DNA of 64,000 nt from Oceanobacillus senegalensis (GCF_900176885.1 NZ_LT839648.1:2570618-2634617), one strand, 5' to 3'; counted from the stretch's first letter, positions 1 to 9,166 are shown. Program-made: numbers and translations. The notes: generated from the sequence alone by a model not told the origin.

Positions 1-408
1 TTGTTTTGTGGGAAGTACTGCTTCAAATGTACCTGCGACTTTTACTTCCCCTTCCAAATTTCGAGCTTGAACCTCACCGATCAATATGTTGTCTTCCTTT
101 TTCATTTCAATTACTTTTCCAACAACTTCGATTACCTCACCAGGAAGAGTCATTTTTCGAAATCTGACATTATATTTTTTTATGTTTTTTCTAGGAATCC
201 AACTTGTCACAGCTTTTGAGGCAATCCCCATAATGAGCATTCCATGAGCAATTACTCCTGTTCCTGCTTGCTCACCTACTTCCTCAACAGTGTGTAACGG
301 ATTAAAATCTCCTGAAGCACCTGCATATTTTACAAGTTGAACTCTCGTAATCTCAGAATCTCGAACTACTGGGAAACTATCTCCTTTTTGGAAATCCTCA
401 AAATACAT
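1..408 (-). CDS. MaoC-like dehydratase, C-terminal-type half (partial, runs off the window)
   Basis: The first 136 codons are present and the 3' end lies outside the window. The product starts MYFEDFQKGD and carries the hotdog-fold hydratase pattern with the catalytic Asp/His region GDFNPLHT (about residues 33-40) and the helix segment IAHGMLIMG. This family adds water to 2-enoyl-CoA, usually giving the (R)-3-hydroxyacyl-CoA. The ATG at 408 follows a strong GGGGAGGGAG site. The next gene upstream encodes a MaoC_N-type protein 23 bp away, so the two are probably the two halves of one heteromeric hydratase, as in steroid and MFE-2-like systems. The family is clear; the substrate is unknown. Confidence 0.85.
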   Translation of the reverse strand, partial: MYFEDFQKGDSFPVVRDSEITRVQLVKYAGASGDFNPLHTVEEVGEQAGTGVIAHGMLIMGIASKAVTSWIPRKNIKKYNVRFRKMTLPGEVIEVVGKVIEMKKEDNILIGEVQARNLEGEVKVAGTFEAVLPTKQ

Positions 409-431
409 CTTAATCACTCCCTCCCCTTTAA

Positions 432-884
432 TTAATGACGTTCTATCGTAACACCTTTTGATTTTGCAACCAATTCACCGTTTAGATTAAAATACTTGTT
501 CTCTGTTGTAATTAAATTCATTCCACCAGATGACCCTTGTTTAACGACAACATCAACAACTTTCGACTCTACAGAAAGGACATCTCCAACATAAATGTCA
601 CCGATAAATTCATATTCTTGTTCACCATGTAAAACTTTTACCGGGTTAATTTGAAGTTTTTTCACTTTTTCCTCAAAACTCGGTCCAGCCCAGAAGTCAA
701 CTGAGGTGAGAAAGGTTAAAGGAATTGGTATTCCTTTAAATCCTTCTTTTTTGGCCGATTCCAAATCATAATAAATTGGATTGTCCTCTCCAATTGCTTC
801 TGCAAATTCTCTAACTTTACCCTTTTCTATTTCCATCGTATATGGTTCATATTGCACACCAATTAAATCTTTTACATTTGCCAA
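432..884 (-). CDS. MaoC_N-type hydratase subunit
   Basis: This 150-residue protein has the N-terminal hotdog domain of R-specific enoyl-CoA hydratases (FAS1_DH/MaoC_N type): an AEAIGEDNPIYYD segment near residues 28-40, then IPIPLTFLTSVDFW and the LHGEQEYEFIG strand. Such halves usually lack the complete catalytic dyad and shape the substrate tunnel, while the partner carries Asp/His. The start is TTG at 884, chosen because GAGGTG lies seven bases upstream and no ATG is suitably placed. It sits between the SDR gene and the partner MaoC gene in operon A. The hetero-hydratase role is inference. Confidence 0.82.
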   Translation of the reverse strand: MANVKDLIGVQYEPYTMEIEKGKVREFAEAIGEDNPIYYDLESAKKEGFKGIPIPLTFLTSVDFWAGPSFEEKVKKLQINPVKVLHGEQEYEFIGDIYVGDVLSVESKVVDVVVKQGSSGGMNLITTENKYFNLNGELVAKSKGVTIERH

Positions 885-919
885 TTTTGCTCACCTCATT
901 TTAAATGTTCTATTTTTAG

Positions 920-1831
920 TCAAACTAATGGATCATACGGGAATACATCTGCACTTACTTCTAGTGGTGTAAAGCTGTTTTTCAACGCTCCCTTAACAGA
1001 TGCTAAACTTTCAATATTCCATCCTTCTGAATTGTAGGTTGAACGAACAGGACGTGGTTGAGAGAAAACAACAATTTCTTTCCCTCTTACACCAAAGAAT
1101 TGTCCAGTTACATCATCCGCCTCATTAGATGCAAGAAATGCTACGAGTGGTGCAATATGTGCTGGGGTCATTTGTTGTATCTTTTTCACTCGTTCTTTTT
1201 CTGCATCAGTTTCAGTTGGAATCGTACCTATTAGGCGACTCCAAGCAAATGGTGCAACTGCATTTGCAGTAACATTATATCGTTGCATATCTAGAGCAGT
1301 AATTTTTGTTAAACCAGCAATTCCAAGTTTTGCTGCAGCATAATTTGCTTGCCCGATATTTCCAATTAGACCAGAAGTTGATGTGAAGTTTACAAATCTA
1401 CCACTCTTTTGTTCTTTAAATAATGGAGCAGCCAATCTTGTCATGTTAAATGTTCCTTTTAAGTGCACCGAAATAACAGAGTCAAATTCCTCTTCACTCA
1501 TTTTGAAAACCATCCGGTCTCTTAGGATTCCTGCATTATTTACCACAATGTCAAGACGTCCAAAAGTTTCAATTGCGGTATTTACGATGTTTTGAGCACT
1601 TTCAAATTCTGCTACAGAATCATAGTTTCCTACTGCTTCACCACCAGTGTCTTTGATTTCTTTAACTACTTCATCTGCTACTTTTGTATCATTTCCTGCT
1701 CCATCAGAAGAGCCACCTAAATCGTTTACAACAACCTTTGCACCTTCTTTTGCCATAAGTAATGCGATTTCACGCCCAATACCACGACCTGATCCTGTTA
1801 CAATTGCTACTTTTCCATCAAGATTTTTCAT
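920..1831 (-). CDS. MFE-2-like short-chain dehydrogenase ((R)-3-hydroxyacyl-CoA dehydrogenase type)
   Basis: This is a classical SDR of about 303 residues. It has the TGSGRGIG cofactor loop (about 12-20), NNAG (about 98-101), and catalytic Ser in the FTSTSG segment with Tyr164 and Lys168 in NYAAAK. The VVNDLGGSSDGAG stretch and the roughly 50-residue C-terminal extension are typical of the dehydrogenase domain of peroxisomal multifunctional enzyme type 2 rather than FabG. It should oxidise an (R)-3-hydroxyacyl-CoA with NAD+. The ATG at 1831 is eight bases after AAGGAAG; a GTG one codon earlier is possible. With the two MaoC genes downstream it forms a split MFE-2-like module. Confidence 0.83.
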   Translation of the reverse strand: MKNLDGKVAIVTGSGRGIGREIALLMAKEGAKVVVNDLGGSSDGAGNDTKVADEVVKEIKDTGGEAVGNYDSVAEFESAQNIVNTAIETFGRLDIVVNNAGILRDRMVFKMSEEEFDSVISVHLKGTFNMTRLAAPLFKEQKSGRFVNFTSTSGLIGNIGQANYAAAKLGIAGLTKITALDMQRYNVTANAVAPFAWSRLIGTIPTETDAEKERVKKIQQMTPAHIAPLVAFLASNEADDVTGQFFGVRGKEIVVFSQPRPVRSTYNSEGWNIESLASVKGALKNSFTPLEVSADVFPYDPLV

Positions 1832-1855
1832 CACTCACTCTTCCTTTCAATTTAT

Positions 1856-3031
1856 TTATAGTCCTAGATCTTTAGAGATAATTACTTTCATAATTTCATT
1901 AGAACCAGCGAAAATGGATGTAATTGGAATATCACGATATCTTTTGGCAATCTTGTATTCTTCCATATATCCATAGCCACCATGCAATTGCATGCATTCT
2001 GCTGCAACTTTCTTCGCCATATCAGTAACCCACCATTTAGCCATCGATACCTCTGTTACGATATCCTCTTCATTCATATGTTTCTTAATTAAATTATCTA
2101 AAAAGACACGGCCAATTTGGATTTCTGTTGCCATTTCCACAATCTTAAATTGCGTATTTTGAAACTTGCTTATTGGTCGACCAAAGGCTTCTCTTTCTTT
2201 CACATATTTTGTTGTTAATTGAAGCATATCTTCTGCAGCAACAAGTGCATTCACAGCACATAGTAAGCGTTCTTGTTGTAATTTAGTCATAAGATGATAG
2301 AACCCTTTTCCTTCTTCTCCGATAAGATTTGCTGCTGGAACTCTAACATCTTCAAAAATCAATTCTGCTGTATCCTGGCTATGCATTCCAATCTTATCTA
2401 GCCTTCTACCACGAGAGAAACCAGGAGTACCTCGCTCAACTAGAAATAAACTTATCCCTCTATGTGAAGGTTGTGCTGTCGGATCTGTTTTGCATGCAAC
2501 AACAATTAAATCCGAATGTATTCCATTAGTAATAAATGTTTTTTGCCCATTTATAATAAAATCATTTCCATCTCGTACAGCAGTAGTTTGTATATTTGCT
2601 AAGTCAGATCCAGCTCCAGGTTCTGTCATGGCAACAGCTGTTACGATATCCCCATTTACACACCCTGGAAGATATTTTTGTTTCTGTTCTTCTGTACCAA
2701 AAGATGCGATATAGGGAACAATAATGTTACTGTGTGTACCAATCCCACTTATTCCAGCACCAACCCTTTGTAATTCTTCATGCAGAATAATCGCAAACGC
2801 AAAATCTAATCCTAAACCACCATATTCTTCATCTACCCATGGACAGATAAATCCTTGTTGTCCCATCTTATTCCAAAATTCACGAGGTACAATTTTATCT
2901 TTCTCCCACTGGTCATAGTACGGGACTGCTTCTTTTTCCAAGAATTTCCGAATGGAATCACGAAACATATAGTGCTCTTCTGTGAAAAAAGAACGCTTAG
3001 CCTTATGTGATTCTAATATTGCTCCCGTCAT
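1856..3031 (-). CDS. Acyl-CoA dehydrogenase (long-chain type)
   Basis: This is a full-length flavoprotein of about 391 residues. The FAD/substrate signature AMTEPGAGSDLANI lies near residue 125, with QTTAVRDGNDFIINGQK after it, REAFGRPI near 275, and LHGGYGYMEEY near 350. The C-terminal segment reads IFAGSNEI, so the short-chain-type catalytic Glu of YEGT is Ala. Long-chain and isovaleryl enzymes place the base elsewhere. The ATG at 3031 is used because TTGGGAGG is the ribosome site; the TTG inside it is not the start. The gene follows the lyase gene by a few bases in operon A. The acyl substrate cannot be read from sequence. Confidence 0.9.
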   Translation of the reverse strand: MTGAILESHKAKRSFFTEEHYMFRDSIRKFLEKEAVPYYDQWEKDKIVPREFWNKMGQQGFICPWVDEEYGGLGLDFAFAIILHEELQRVGAGISGIGTHSNIIVPYIASFGTEEQKQKYLPGCVNGDIVTAVAMTEPGAGSDLANIQTTAVRDGNDFIINGQKTFITNGIHSDLIVVACKTDPTAQPSHRGISLFLVERGTPGFSRGRRLDKIGMHSQDTAELIFEDVRVPAANLIGEEGKGFYHLMTKLQQERLLCAVNALVAAEDMLQLTTKYVKEREAFGRPISKFQNTQFKIVEMATEIQIGRVFLDNLIKKHMNEEDIVTEVSMAKWWVTDMAKKVAAECMQLHGGYGYMEEYKIAKRYRDIPITSIFAGSNEIMKVIISKDLGL

Positions 3032-3046
3032 CTTACTGCCTCCCAA

Positions 3047-3832
3047 TCATTTTTTAGCTATTAGCGATTTATAATCAGTGTTTTCTTCAATGTAATCGTA
3101 TAATTGTTGGCCAACACTATCTTTTCTGCCTAATTCGATTTCCTCAACGACATGAGCGACTAATCCAACAGCACGTGATGCAACACCAAATGATTTAACA
3201 ACTCGATAATCAAAATCCATGTCAGATAAAATCGCACCAATTGCTCCGATTGCATTTAAAGTAATTGTTTTACCTTTGGACTTACAAAATTGTTTGTGGA
3301 TTTCGAGTAATAACTCTGAATTTTTGCCAAGAAACCCTAATTCACTAGCAATTTCGAATAACTTTGTAGTTCTTGGATCTTCAGGCTTATGCATTGGATG
3401 ACCAAAGCCAGGAAGTTGGAGACCATTTTCTTTTCTTTCTTTAATAACAATTTCTGCTAACTGCTCCACACCTTTTTGATCCCCATGTTTTTCATAAGCT
3501 TTTTGAAGCATTTCTGCTACATACTCCATTGCTCCAAGATATACCGTCCCGGCACCTAACAACCCTGCTGCAATTGATGCTTGTACTGCTTCAGGTGCTC
3601 CAAGGTACGTTAATCTTGTTGATACAGAACTTGGTGTGAAACCATGCTCACAAATGGCTACTAAAATTGCATTAAGCATCTTGGATTCCTTTTCCGTTGG
3701 CTTTTTGTGCTTCGCCCCAAGAAATGCCATGTCGGCAAGTGTAATATTTCCGATTAAATCTTCTGTTAAATCATAACCGTGTACATCAATCCTATCTGGT
3801 GTTGATTTACCAATTCTTGTTTTAAATTCCAT
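3047..3832 (-). CDS. Citryl-CoA lyase-like protein, citrate-synthase fold (copy 1)
   Basis: This 261-residue protein resembles the C-terminal catalytic part of citrate synthase and the free-standing citryl-CoA lyases. A catalytic-His region CEHGFTPSS sits near 62-70, the GFGHPMHKPEDPR segment near 142-154, and SRAVGLVAHVVEE near 221-233. The family cleaves or forms a C-C bond between acetyl-CoA and a 2-oxo acid. It is shorter than citrate synthase (about 370-430) because the large N-terminal helical domain is absent. A closely similar copy lies at 9167-9952. Next to acyl-CoA dehydrogenases it probably performs a retro-Claisen or retro-aldol cleavage in catabolism, not citrate synthesis. The substrate is unknown. 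Confidence 0.78.
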   Translation of the reverse strand: MEFKTRIGKSTPDRIDVHGYDLTEDLIGNITLADMAFLGAKHKKPTEKESKMLNAILVAICEHGFTPSSVSTRLTYLGAPEAVQASIAAGLLGAGTVYLGAMEYVAEMLQKAYEKHGDQKGVEQLAEIVIKERKENGLQLPGFGHPMHKPEDPRTTKLFEIASELGFLGKNSELLLEIHKQFCKSKGKTITLNAIGAIGAILSDMDFDYRVVKSFGVASRAVGLVAHVVEEIELGRKDSVGQQLYDYIEENTDYKSLIAKK

Positions 3833-3835
3833 ATT

Positions 3836-5005
3836 TTATCCCCCTATTTTGCTTAAACTTTTATAATTTTTCTTTAATTGAGCCGCAATGATATTCTTTT
3901 GGATCTCAGAAGTACCCTCATAGATTCGTGTAATTCTTGCATCTCTATAGAAACGTTCAATTGGATATTCACTCATATATCCAATACCACCATGAATTTG
4001 TAATGCCTTATCTGCAACACGGCTATAAACTTCTGATCCCAGTAATTTCACACCAGCAGCCTCTTTAATAACCTTCATTCCTTGATCTACCATCCATGCA
4101 ACACGATATGTCATACTACGAAGTGTTTCTGTATCCAAATCCATCTCGGCAAGGTAATGCTGAATGATCTGCTGTTCAAAAATTGGTTTTCCAAATTGCT
4201 CCCTTTCCATAGCATAATCCAAAGAAAGTTCCATTAATTTAACACATGAACCAAGGTTACGTGCTGCCAATCCAGCTCTACCATTTGCCAAAATTTTTAA
4301 AGCGTTTACGTAACCTTCCCCTTCTACACCCAACACATTTTCTACAGGAACTTCGCAATCTTCAAAGAATAGTTCAACAGATTGCGAACCATGTAATCCC
4401 ATCTTTTTCTCGATATTACCAACAAAAAAGCCTGGAGAATCTCTGTCTACAATAAATGATGTAATTCCTTTTGCACCTTTATTAGGATCTGTTACCGCCA
4501 TTACTGTAAATACATCAGCAATATTACCGTTTGTAATGTAATGTTTGGAACCATTAATGATATACTTATCACCCTTACGAACAGCAGTTGTCTTTATGTT
4601 ACTGGCATTTGATCCTGCTGAGGGTTCTGTTAAGGCAAATGCTCCAATATATTCACCAGTTGCTAATTTAGGAAGATACTTTTGTTTTTGTTCTTCATTT
4701 CCCATCTCTACTATTCCTACAGATCCAATTCCTGTATGTGCGCCAATAAGTGTTGTATATCCGTTTAAGGTTTTTCCAATTTCCTCATAAATTGCTGCTT
4801 TTCCTACCATCCCAATTCCAAGACCACCATATTCGGCGGGGATACTTAACCCAAACAACCCCATTTCCTTACTCATTTGCATAATCTCTTCTGGAATATA
4901 ATCGTTTTCTTCCATTTCTTGAGCTCTAGGATCAACCGTGTTATAAATAAAGTCCTTAACAGTAGACTTTAACGCCTGAATATCTTCATCTAAATGAAAA
5001 TTCAA
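3836..5005 (-). CDS. Acyl-CoA dehydrogenase (short/branched-chain type)
   Basis: This canonical acyl-CoA dehydrogenase of about 389 residues has ALTEPSAGSNASNI near 120, REQFGKPI near 270, IHGGIGYMSEYPIERFYRDARI near 345, and IYEGTSEIQ, which contains the catalytic Glu near 368. It introduces a 2,3-double bond into an acyl-CoA and passes electrons to ETF. The best start is TTG at 5005, six bases after AGAGGTG; the upstream in-frame GTG at 5014 lies within that ribosome site. It is the first gene of operon A, four bases ahead of the lyase gene. Operon A has a very long upstream gap with a strong promoter at 5427-5455. Confidence 0.9.
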   Translation of the reverse strand: MNFHLDEDIQALKSTVKDFIYNTVDPRAQEMEENDYIPEEIMQMSKEMGLFGLSIPAEYGGLGIGMVGKAAIYEEIGKTLNGYTTLIGAHTGIGSVGIVEMGNEEQKQKYLPKLATGEYIGAFALTEPSAGSNASNIKTTAVRKGDKYIINGSKHYITNGNIADVFTVMAVTDPNKGAKGITSFIVDRDSPGFFVGNIEKKMGLHGSQSVELFFEDCEVPVENVLGVEGEGYVNALKILANGRAGLAARNLGSCVKLMELSLDYAMEREQFGKPIFEQQIIQHYLAEMDLDTETLRSMTYRVAWMVDQGMKVIKEAAGVKLLGSEVYSRVADKALQIHGGIGYMSEYPIERFYRDARITRIYEGTSEIQKNIIAAQLKKNYKSLSKIGG

Positions 5006-5713
5006 AATAATCACCTCTATATTTATTTTTAATAATTAAAATTTAATAAATTCTGAATTTTGTAGTTATAATGCAATTTCATTGATTTATTATGATTTGT
5101 TTTGAATGGGCTAAGTTGGGTTAGTATTACAGTAGTTGTTGAATACAAGTAGTCTTAGGTTAGTTGTGTAGATCTGGAATGAGGTAAATCTAGAGTGCTA
5201 GTATTTTATGTATAATGAATCACCCCCTAAAGGATTTCTAAAATTAAAACGATATACATAGGTCCTTATCTGGTTGTACTTGGGAATCGGGGAAAAGAAC
5301 ATATTGATTTTATCTCATCTATACAACCCTAAACATAAAATTTTGGAGGCATTTTCAACAGCTGGTACAGCATATTTGTTTTTAGTTTTTATCTTGTTCA
5401 TAGAATTTCTTCCCCTCTTAAGGTTTATTTTATATACAATAAAAATTTTTGTCAATAAAATTTTCTGAATTTATTAAAATAAAATACTTATTAGAAATAA
5501 CTATATAGTTGAAAAACTTTGTACTTTTGCAATTATCTTATTAATCCACCTAGTAAGTAACCTTGTTTTTAGTAGATCTTTTATAATGGTAAATATCTTG
5601 TATTTAATATCATGCACAGAATAGCTACTTTCTTGATAACCGTATATAATACCTCTTCACACTTTTGTATCGACATAAAGGTAAAGGTTATAAGCATATA
5701 CCATCTAAATGTC
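5006..5713. other. Long non-coding gap upstream of operon A
   Basis: About 700 AT-rich bases separate operon A from operon B. I see no convincing gene on either strand; a 64-codon plus-strand frame at 5274-5468 lacks a good ribosome site and any recognisable family. The gap holds a strong minus-strand promoter at 5427-5455. Transcription from it would give a leader of about 410 nucleotides before the first gene, room for a regulatory RNA structure. I did not identify a known riboswitch fold. Confidence 0.5.
5427..5455 (-). promoter_or_regulatory. Sigma-A promoter of operon A, copy of the 19430-19458 element
   Basis: On the minus strand TTGACA (5450-5455) and TAAAAT (5427-5432) are separated by exactly 17 bases. 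The 28-base core differs at only three positions from the element at 19430-19458 upstream of another acyl-CoA dehydrogenase operon. Spacer identity beyond the -35 and -10 boxes suggests an overlapping shared operator. The regulator is unknown. Confidence 0.6.
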
Positions 5714-5747
5714 AAAATCCCCACTGACTATAGATCGTGGGGATTTT
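5714..5747 (-). terminator. Rho-independent terminator of operon B
   Basis: The arms AAAATCCCCAC (5714-5724) and GTGGGGATTTT (5737-5747) form an 11-bp stem with a 12-base loop, about 60 bases after the last gene of operon B. The T tract is short on the minus strand and longer on the plus strand, so it may act in both directions. Confidence 0.7.
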
Positions 5748-5809
5748 TCAACCATATTTTGTAAATTTCCATAAATTATTCTTCTAAATAAATACTCCTC
5801 ATAAATTTT

Positions 5810-6589
5810 TTACATTCCCTTAAAATCCGGCTTCCGTTTATCCAAAAATGAATGAACACCTTCACTCTTATCTTCTGTACTCATAAGAACTGCTTGTGCG
5901 AGATTTTCTATCATCAACCCAGTTTTCAAATCTGACTCCGTTCCATAATTCATTGCGATTTTCGCTAACTTAACTGCCAATGGACCCTTCGCTACAATTT
6001 TTTTTGTATATTCTTTAACTACATTGGTTAACTTATCAGGGGCAGTAACTTCAGATACTAACCCGATGTGTTCTGCCTCCTTTCCACTTATTATTTTACC
6101 TGTTAAAATCATGTCCAAAGCCTTCCCTTTTCCAACTAATCTTGCTAACCTTTGCGTACCACCAGCACCAGGTATTATTGATAAATTTAATTCTGGTAAT
6201 CCAAATTTTGCATTTGTTGATGCAATTCGTATATCGCATGCCATTGCCAATTCACATCCACCACCAAGTGCATAACCATTAACCATAGCAATTGTTGGTT
6301 TACTAAAATTCTCTACTACATCATATACAGCTTGCATCCCATCATTTTTCAAAGTATCGATAGCTGTCTTTTCGATTAACTGGTTAATATCCGCACCCGA
6401 AGCAAAAGCTTTGTCACCTGTACCAGTAAATACTACACATCCGACTTCGTTATTGTTAGATAACACTTCAAGAGCATCCACAATCTCAATAAGTGTTTGT
6501 TTATCTAATGCATTTCTAACTTCAGGTCTATTAATAGCTAGGTATGCCGTATTCTGTTCTATATTCACGATAATATTTTCATAGGACAT
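5810..6589 (-). CDS. Enoyl-CoA hydratase/isomerase (crotonase) family protein
   Basis: This 259-residue crotonase has the oxyanion-hole segments SGADINQL (about 66) and NGYALGGGCELAMACDIRIAS (about 105-125), and PELNLSIIPGAGGTQRL with the conserved catalytic Glu near 132. It should hydrate a trans-2-enoyl-CoA to the (S)-3-hydroxyacyl-CoA. It is the last gene of operon B, and its start overlaps the end of the AidB-like dehydrogenase gene by 11 bases, showing translational coupling. It differs in stereochemical type from the MaoC hydratases of operon A. Family assignment is firm. Confidence 0.88.
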   Translation of the reverse strand: MSYENIIVNIEQNTAYLAINRPEVRNALDKQTLIEIVDALEVLSNNNEVGCVVFTGTGDKAFASGADINQLIEKTAIDTLKNDGMQAVYDVVENFSKPTIAMVNGYALGGGCELAMACDIRIASTNAKFGLPELNLSIIPGAGGTQRLARLVGKGKALDMILTGKIISGKEAEHIGLVSEVTAPDKLTNVVKEYTKKIVAKGPLAVKLAKIAMNYGTESDLKTGLMIENLAQAVLMSTEDKSEGVHSFLDKRKPDFKGM

Positions 6590-8363
6590 TTTTTAACAAC
6601 CTTTCTATTGCTGCTTCTGGAAGGTGTTCCCAATCAATAATTGATTCTAGCCATTCCAATCTGGATTTCTCAAAAGCTGAAGTTTTCATTTCAGGGAATA
6701 CTAAGTATTCATGAATATATTGTAATGATAAAAATAATTTACGGTACCCTTGCTTATTAGAAAGTTGATACTCGGATTCCTCCAATAATAAACTTACTAC
6801 TAACAAATGGTACATCTGATTCAACATCTTTTTAGCATAAATGCTGTAATCAACATCTTCATTTTCATAAATTAATTGATATACATTACCTTCAACTTTA
6901 TTTTTTATAGCCATAAAAATATTTGCTACCTTATTGACATGAGAATTTTGTAGATTTAAAATACGCCTTTCGATATCATCAAAAAATACTTCACCTGCTT
7001 TATTTTTCTTTATAGCTCGAATTACATCTAATGCCACTATGTTGGTCGTACCTTCCCAGATTGAACCAACTTGCGCATCCCGAACTAGCTTTGAATCAAC
7101 CCAATCTTCTATATAACCATTTCCCCCTCGTATTTCCATCGCTTCAGTAGTAGTATACCGTGCACGCTTACAAATATATCCCTTTAGAATCGGTGTCAAT
7201 ATACGTAATAATACTTTTGATCTTTCACTACCATTTTCAGAGTCATCAAACACTTTGGCTGTATAGAATATCGCGGAAGCAGCCGCTTCAGTATCTAACA
7301 ATATTTCAAATACACTTTCTTTCATTAAAGGTAATTCAATAAGTGGCTTTCCAAATGCAACCCTTCCTCTAGTGGTTTGAAGAACTTCAAGATAACTACG
7401 CCTCATCAAGGCAGCAGAACGTACAGAATTAGATAGGCGTGATGAATTAACCATGGACATCATTTGCTTAAAACCATTTTCGATATCTCCTACTGCATAT
7501 CCAATTGCACCTTCAAATGTTACTTCCCCTGTAGCCATATCCCTTGTGCCAAATTTATCTTTTAAACGATTAATTTTGAATCTATTATGCTCTCCGTTTT
7601 CAAGTCTTTTAGGCACTAAAAACATAGCTAATCCACGAGTTCCAGATTGTGCATTTTCTGGCCTTGCGAGAACTAATGCAACATCTGCGGAAACATTAGA
7701 ACAAAACCATTTGTCACCCCAAATTTGCCAATGATCCCCGACTTGCTTTGCTTCAACATTATTAAGACCAACATCAGATCCACCTTGTTTTTCAGTCATA
7801 AACTGTGCAGCTGTCCAATAGTTATCCGTATCAGTACTTAGTAAGTTTGGTAAATATTTTTCCTTTAGATCATCATTACCAAATTTCTCAATAATGCTTG
7901 CTGCAGCATCTGTCATACTCATAGGACAACATAATCCAAATTCTGACTGAGCAAATAAATACCAAAAGGAATATTTTTCTACTCTAGAAAATGGATTGGG
8001 CCATCCCATTACTCCTGCTCTATGTGACATTGCAACTAAACCAAATTTGCTGTATCCGATTTCTTCCATGCGCTTATATGAAGAATGATATTTAACTTCA
8101 TTTGTAATTTGACCCCGTTTATTAAAGGAAACTAGCTCAGGAGGGTTGCGATCAGCCTCCCGAGAAAGTTCATCCAGTTCTTCCCCTGCTACTTCTCCTA
8201 ATTCAGCAAGAAGAGGCATTACTTTAGCAAATTCTTCTTCACGCAAATACATATTTAATAAGAAAGAGAGATTCGAATCAGTATGAAAATAATTTAGTCC
8301 TGTTGCTTCAGGCATATTGCCAATTTTAGCTTTATTCTTATGAACAGTTAATTTATTTCCCAT
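6579..8363 (-). CDS. AidB-like large acyl-CoA dehydrogenase
   Basis: This 594-residue protein is longer than ordinary acyl-CoA dehydrogenases (about 380-400) and carries the FMTEKQGGSDVGLN signature near 188, as in AidB and related enzymes. WGDKWFCSN, IRGGNGYIEDW near 445 and GSIWEGTTNI near 466 with the catalytic-type Glu follow, then a helical C-terminal extension of about 120 residues. Family members oxidise acyl-CoAs or, as AidB, bind DNA in alkylation stress. A place inside an acyl-CoA operon favours a metabolic role. The ATG at 8363 follows GGGGAGGA. The substrate, perhaps bulky or branched, is inference. Confidence 0.83.
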   Translation of the reverse strand: MGNKLTVHKNKAKIGNMPEATGLNYFHTDSNLSFLLNMYLREEEFAKVMPLLAELGEVAGEELDELSREADRNPPELVSFNKRGQITNEVKYHSSYKRMEEIGYSKFGLVAMSHRAGVMGWPNPFSRVEKYSFWYLFAQSEFGLCCPMSMTDAAASIIEKFGNDDLKEKYLPNLLSTDTDNYWTAAQFMTEKQGGSDVGLNNVEAKQVGDHWQIWGDKWFCSNVSADVALVLARPENAQSGTRGLAMFLVPKRLENGEHNRFKINRLKDKFGTRDMATGEVTFEGAIGYAVGDIENGFKQMMSMVNSSRLSNSVRSAALMRRSYLEVLQTTRGRVAFGKPLIELPLMKESVFEILLDTEAAASAIFYTAKVFDDSENGSERSKVLLRILTPILKGYICKRARYTTTEAMEIRGGNGYIEDWVDSKLVRDAQVGSIWEGTTNIVALDVIRAIKKNKAGEVFFDDIERRILNLQNSHVNKVANIFMAIKNKVEGNVYQLIYENEDVDYSIYAKKMLNQMYHLLVVSLLLEESEYQLSNKQGYRKLFLSLQYIHEYLVFPEMKTSAFEKSRLEWLESIIDWEHLPEAAIERLLKNVL

Positions 8364-8406
8364 AACATCCTCCCCTCATTGCCCGTATTTATCAAATTCC
8401 CCAGTA

Positions 8407-9147
8407 TTACATATATCGTCCGCCAGTTACTTCAATAACGTTACCTGTAATATAATCAGAGTAATCCGAACTCAAAAATACAACTGCTTTAGCAATATCA
8501 CTAGGTGAGCCAATTTTTAGCATAGGTATCTCTTCTATTTTTTTCTGACGTATTTTTTCAGGTACTGCACGTGTCATATCCGTATCGATGAATCCTGGTT
8601 GAATAGCATTTACATTTACTTGAAATTTTGCTAATTCTTTTGCCGCTGCTTTTGTCATTCCTACAATCCCTGCTTTAGCTCCAGAATAATTTACTTGTCC
8701 TATGTTACCTACTTTTCCAGCAATTGAAGATATATTAACAATTTTTCCAGTTTCGTTTTGTCTCATATGCTTAGCAGCTGCCTGCATACATAAGAAGGTC
8801 CCCTTCATATGTACATTTATTACTTGATCAAATTGTTCTTCAGACATTTTGTGTAACATGGAGTCTCTAGTAATCCCTGCATTATTAACTAAAATATCAA
8901 TCCTACCGAATGTGTCAATTGCACTGTCAATAAAACTTTGAGCATTATCTTTATCAGATACATCCACTTTATAACCAAAACCTTCCGTACCAATTTCAGT
9001 TACTTCATTTGCCACCATATTAGCAGCCTCTATGTTTAGGTCTCCAACCACAACATTGGCTCCATGATTTGCTAATAATAATGAAACTTCTCTCCCTATC
9101 CCTTGGCCTGCACCTGTTACTACTGCAACCTTACCTTTTAAATCCAT
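8407..9147 (-). CDS. FabG-like short-chain dehydrogenase
   Basis: This SDR of about 246 residues is close to 3-oxoacyl-ACP/CoA reductases. It has the TGAGQGIG loop, NNAG near 88-91, Ser in NISSIAG near 140 and YSGAK with Tyr and Lys near 154-158. The C-terminus GNVIEVTGGRYM is typical of the family. In this catabolic operon it probably oxidises a 3-hydroxyacyl-CoA rather than serving fatty acid synthesis. The ATG at 9147 is chosen over the one at 9153 because GGAG lies nine bases upstream of it. It lies between the second lyase gene and the AidB-like gene. Confidence 0.85.
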   Translation of the reverse strand: MDLKGKVAVVTGAGQGIGREVSLLLANHGANVVVGDLNIEAANMVANEVTEIGTEGFGYKVDVSDKDNAQSFIDSAIDTFGRIDILVNNAGITRDSMLHKMSEEQFDQVINVHMKGTFLCMQAAAKHMRQNETGKIVNISSIAGKVGNIGQVNYSGAKAGIVGMTKAAAKELAKFQVNVNAIQPGFIDTDMTRAVPEKIRQKKIEEIPMLKIGSPSDIAKAVVFLSSDYSDYITGNVIEVTGGRYM

Positions 9148-9166
9148 AATCATTCACTCCATATCC

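Noticed and set aside
5274-5468. 64-codon plus-strand frame in the gap upstream of operon A
   Set aside because: It has a TTG start without a ribosome site, low-complexity hydrophobic content, and it overlaps the promoter on the other strand.
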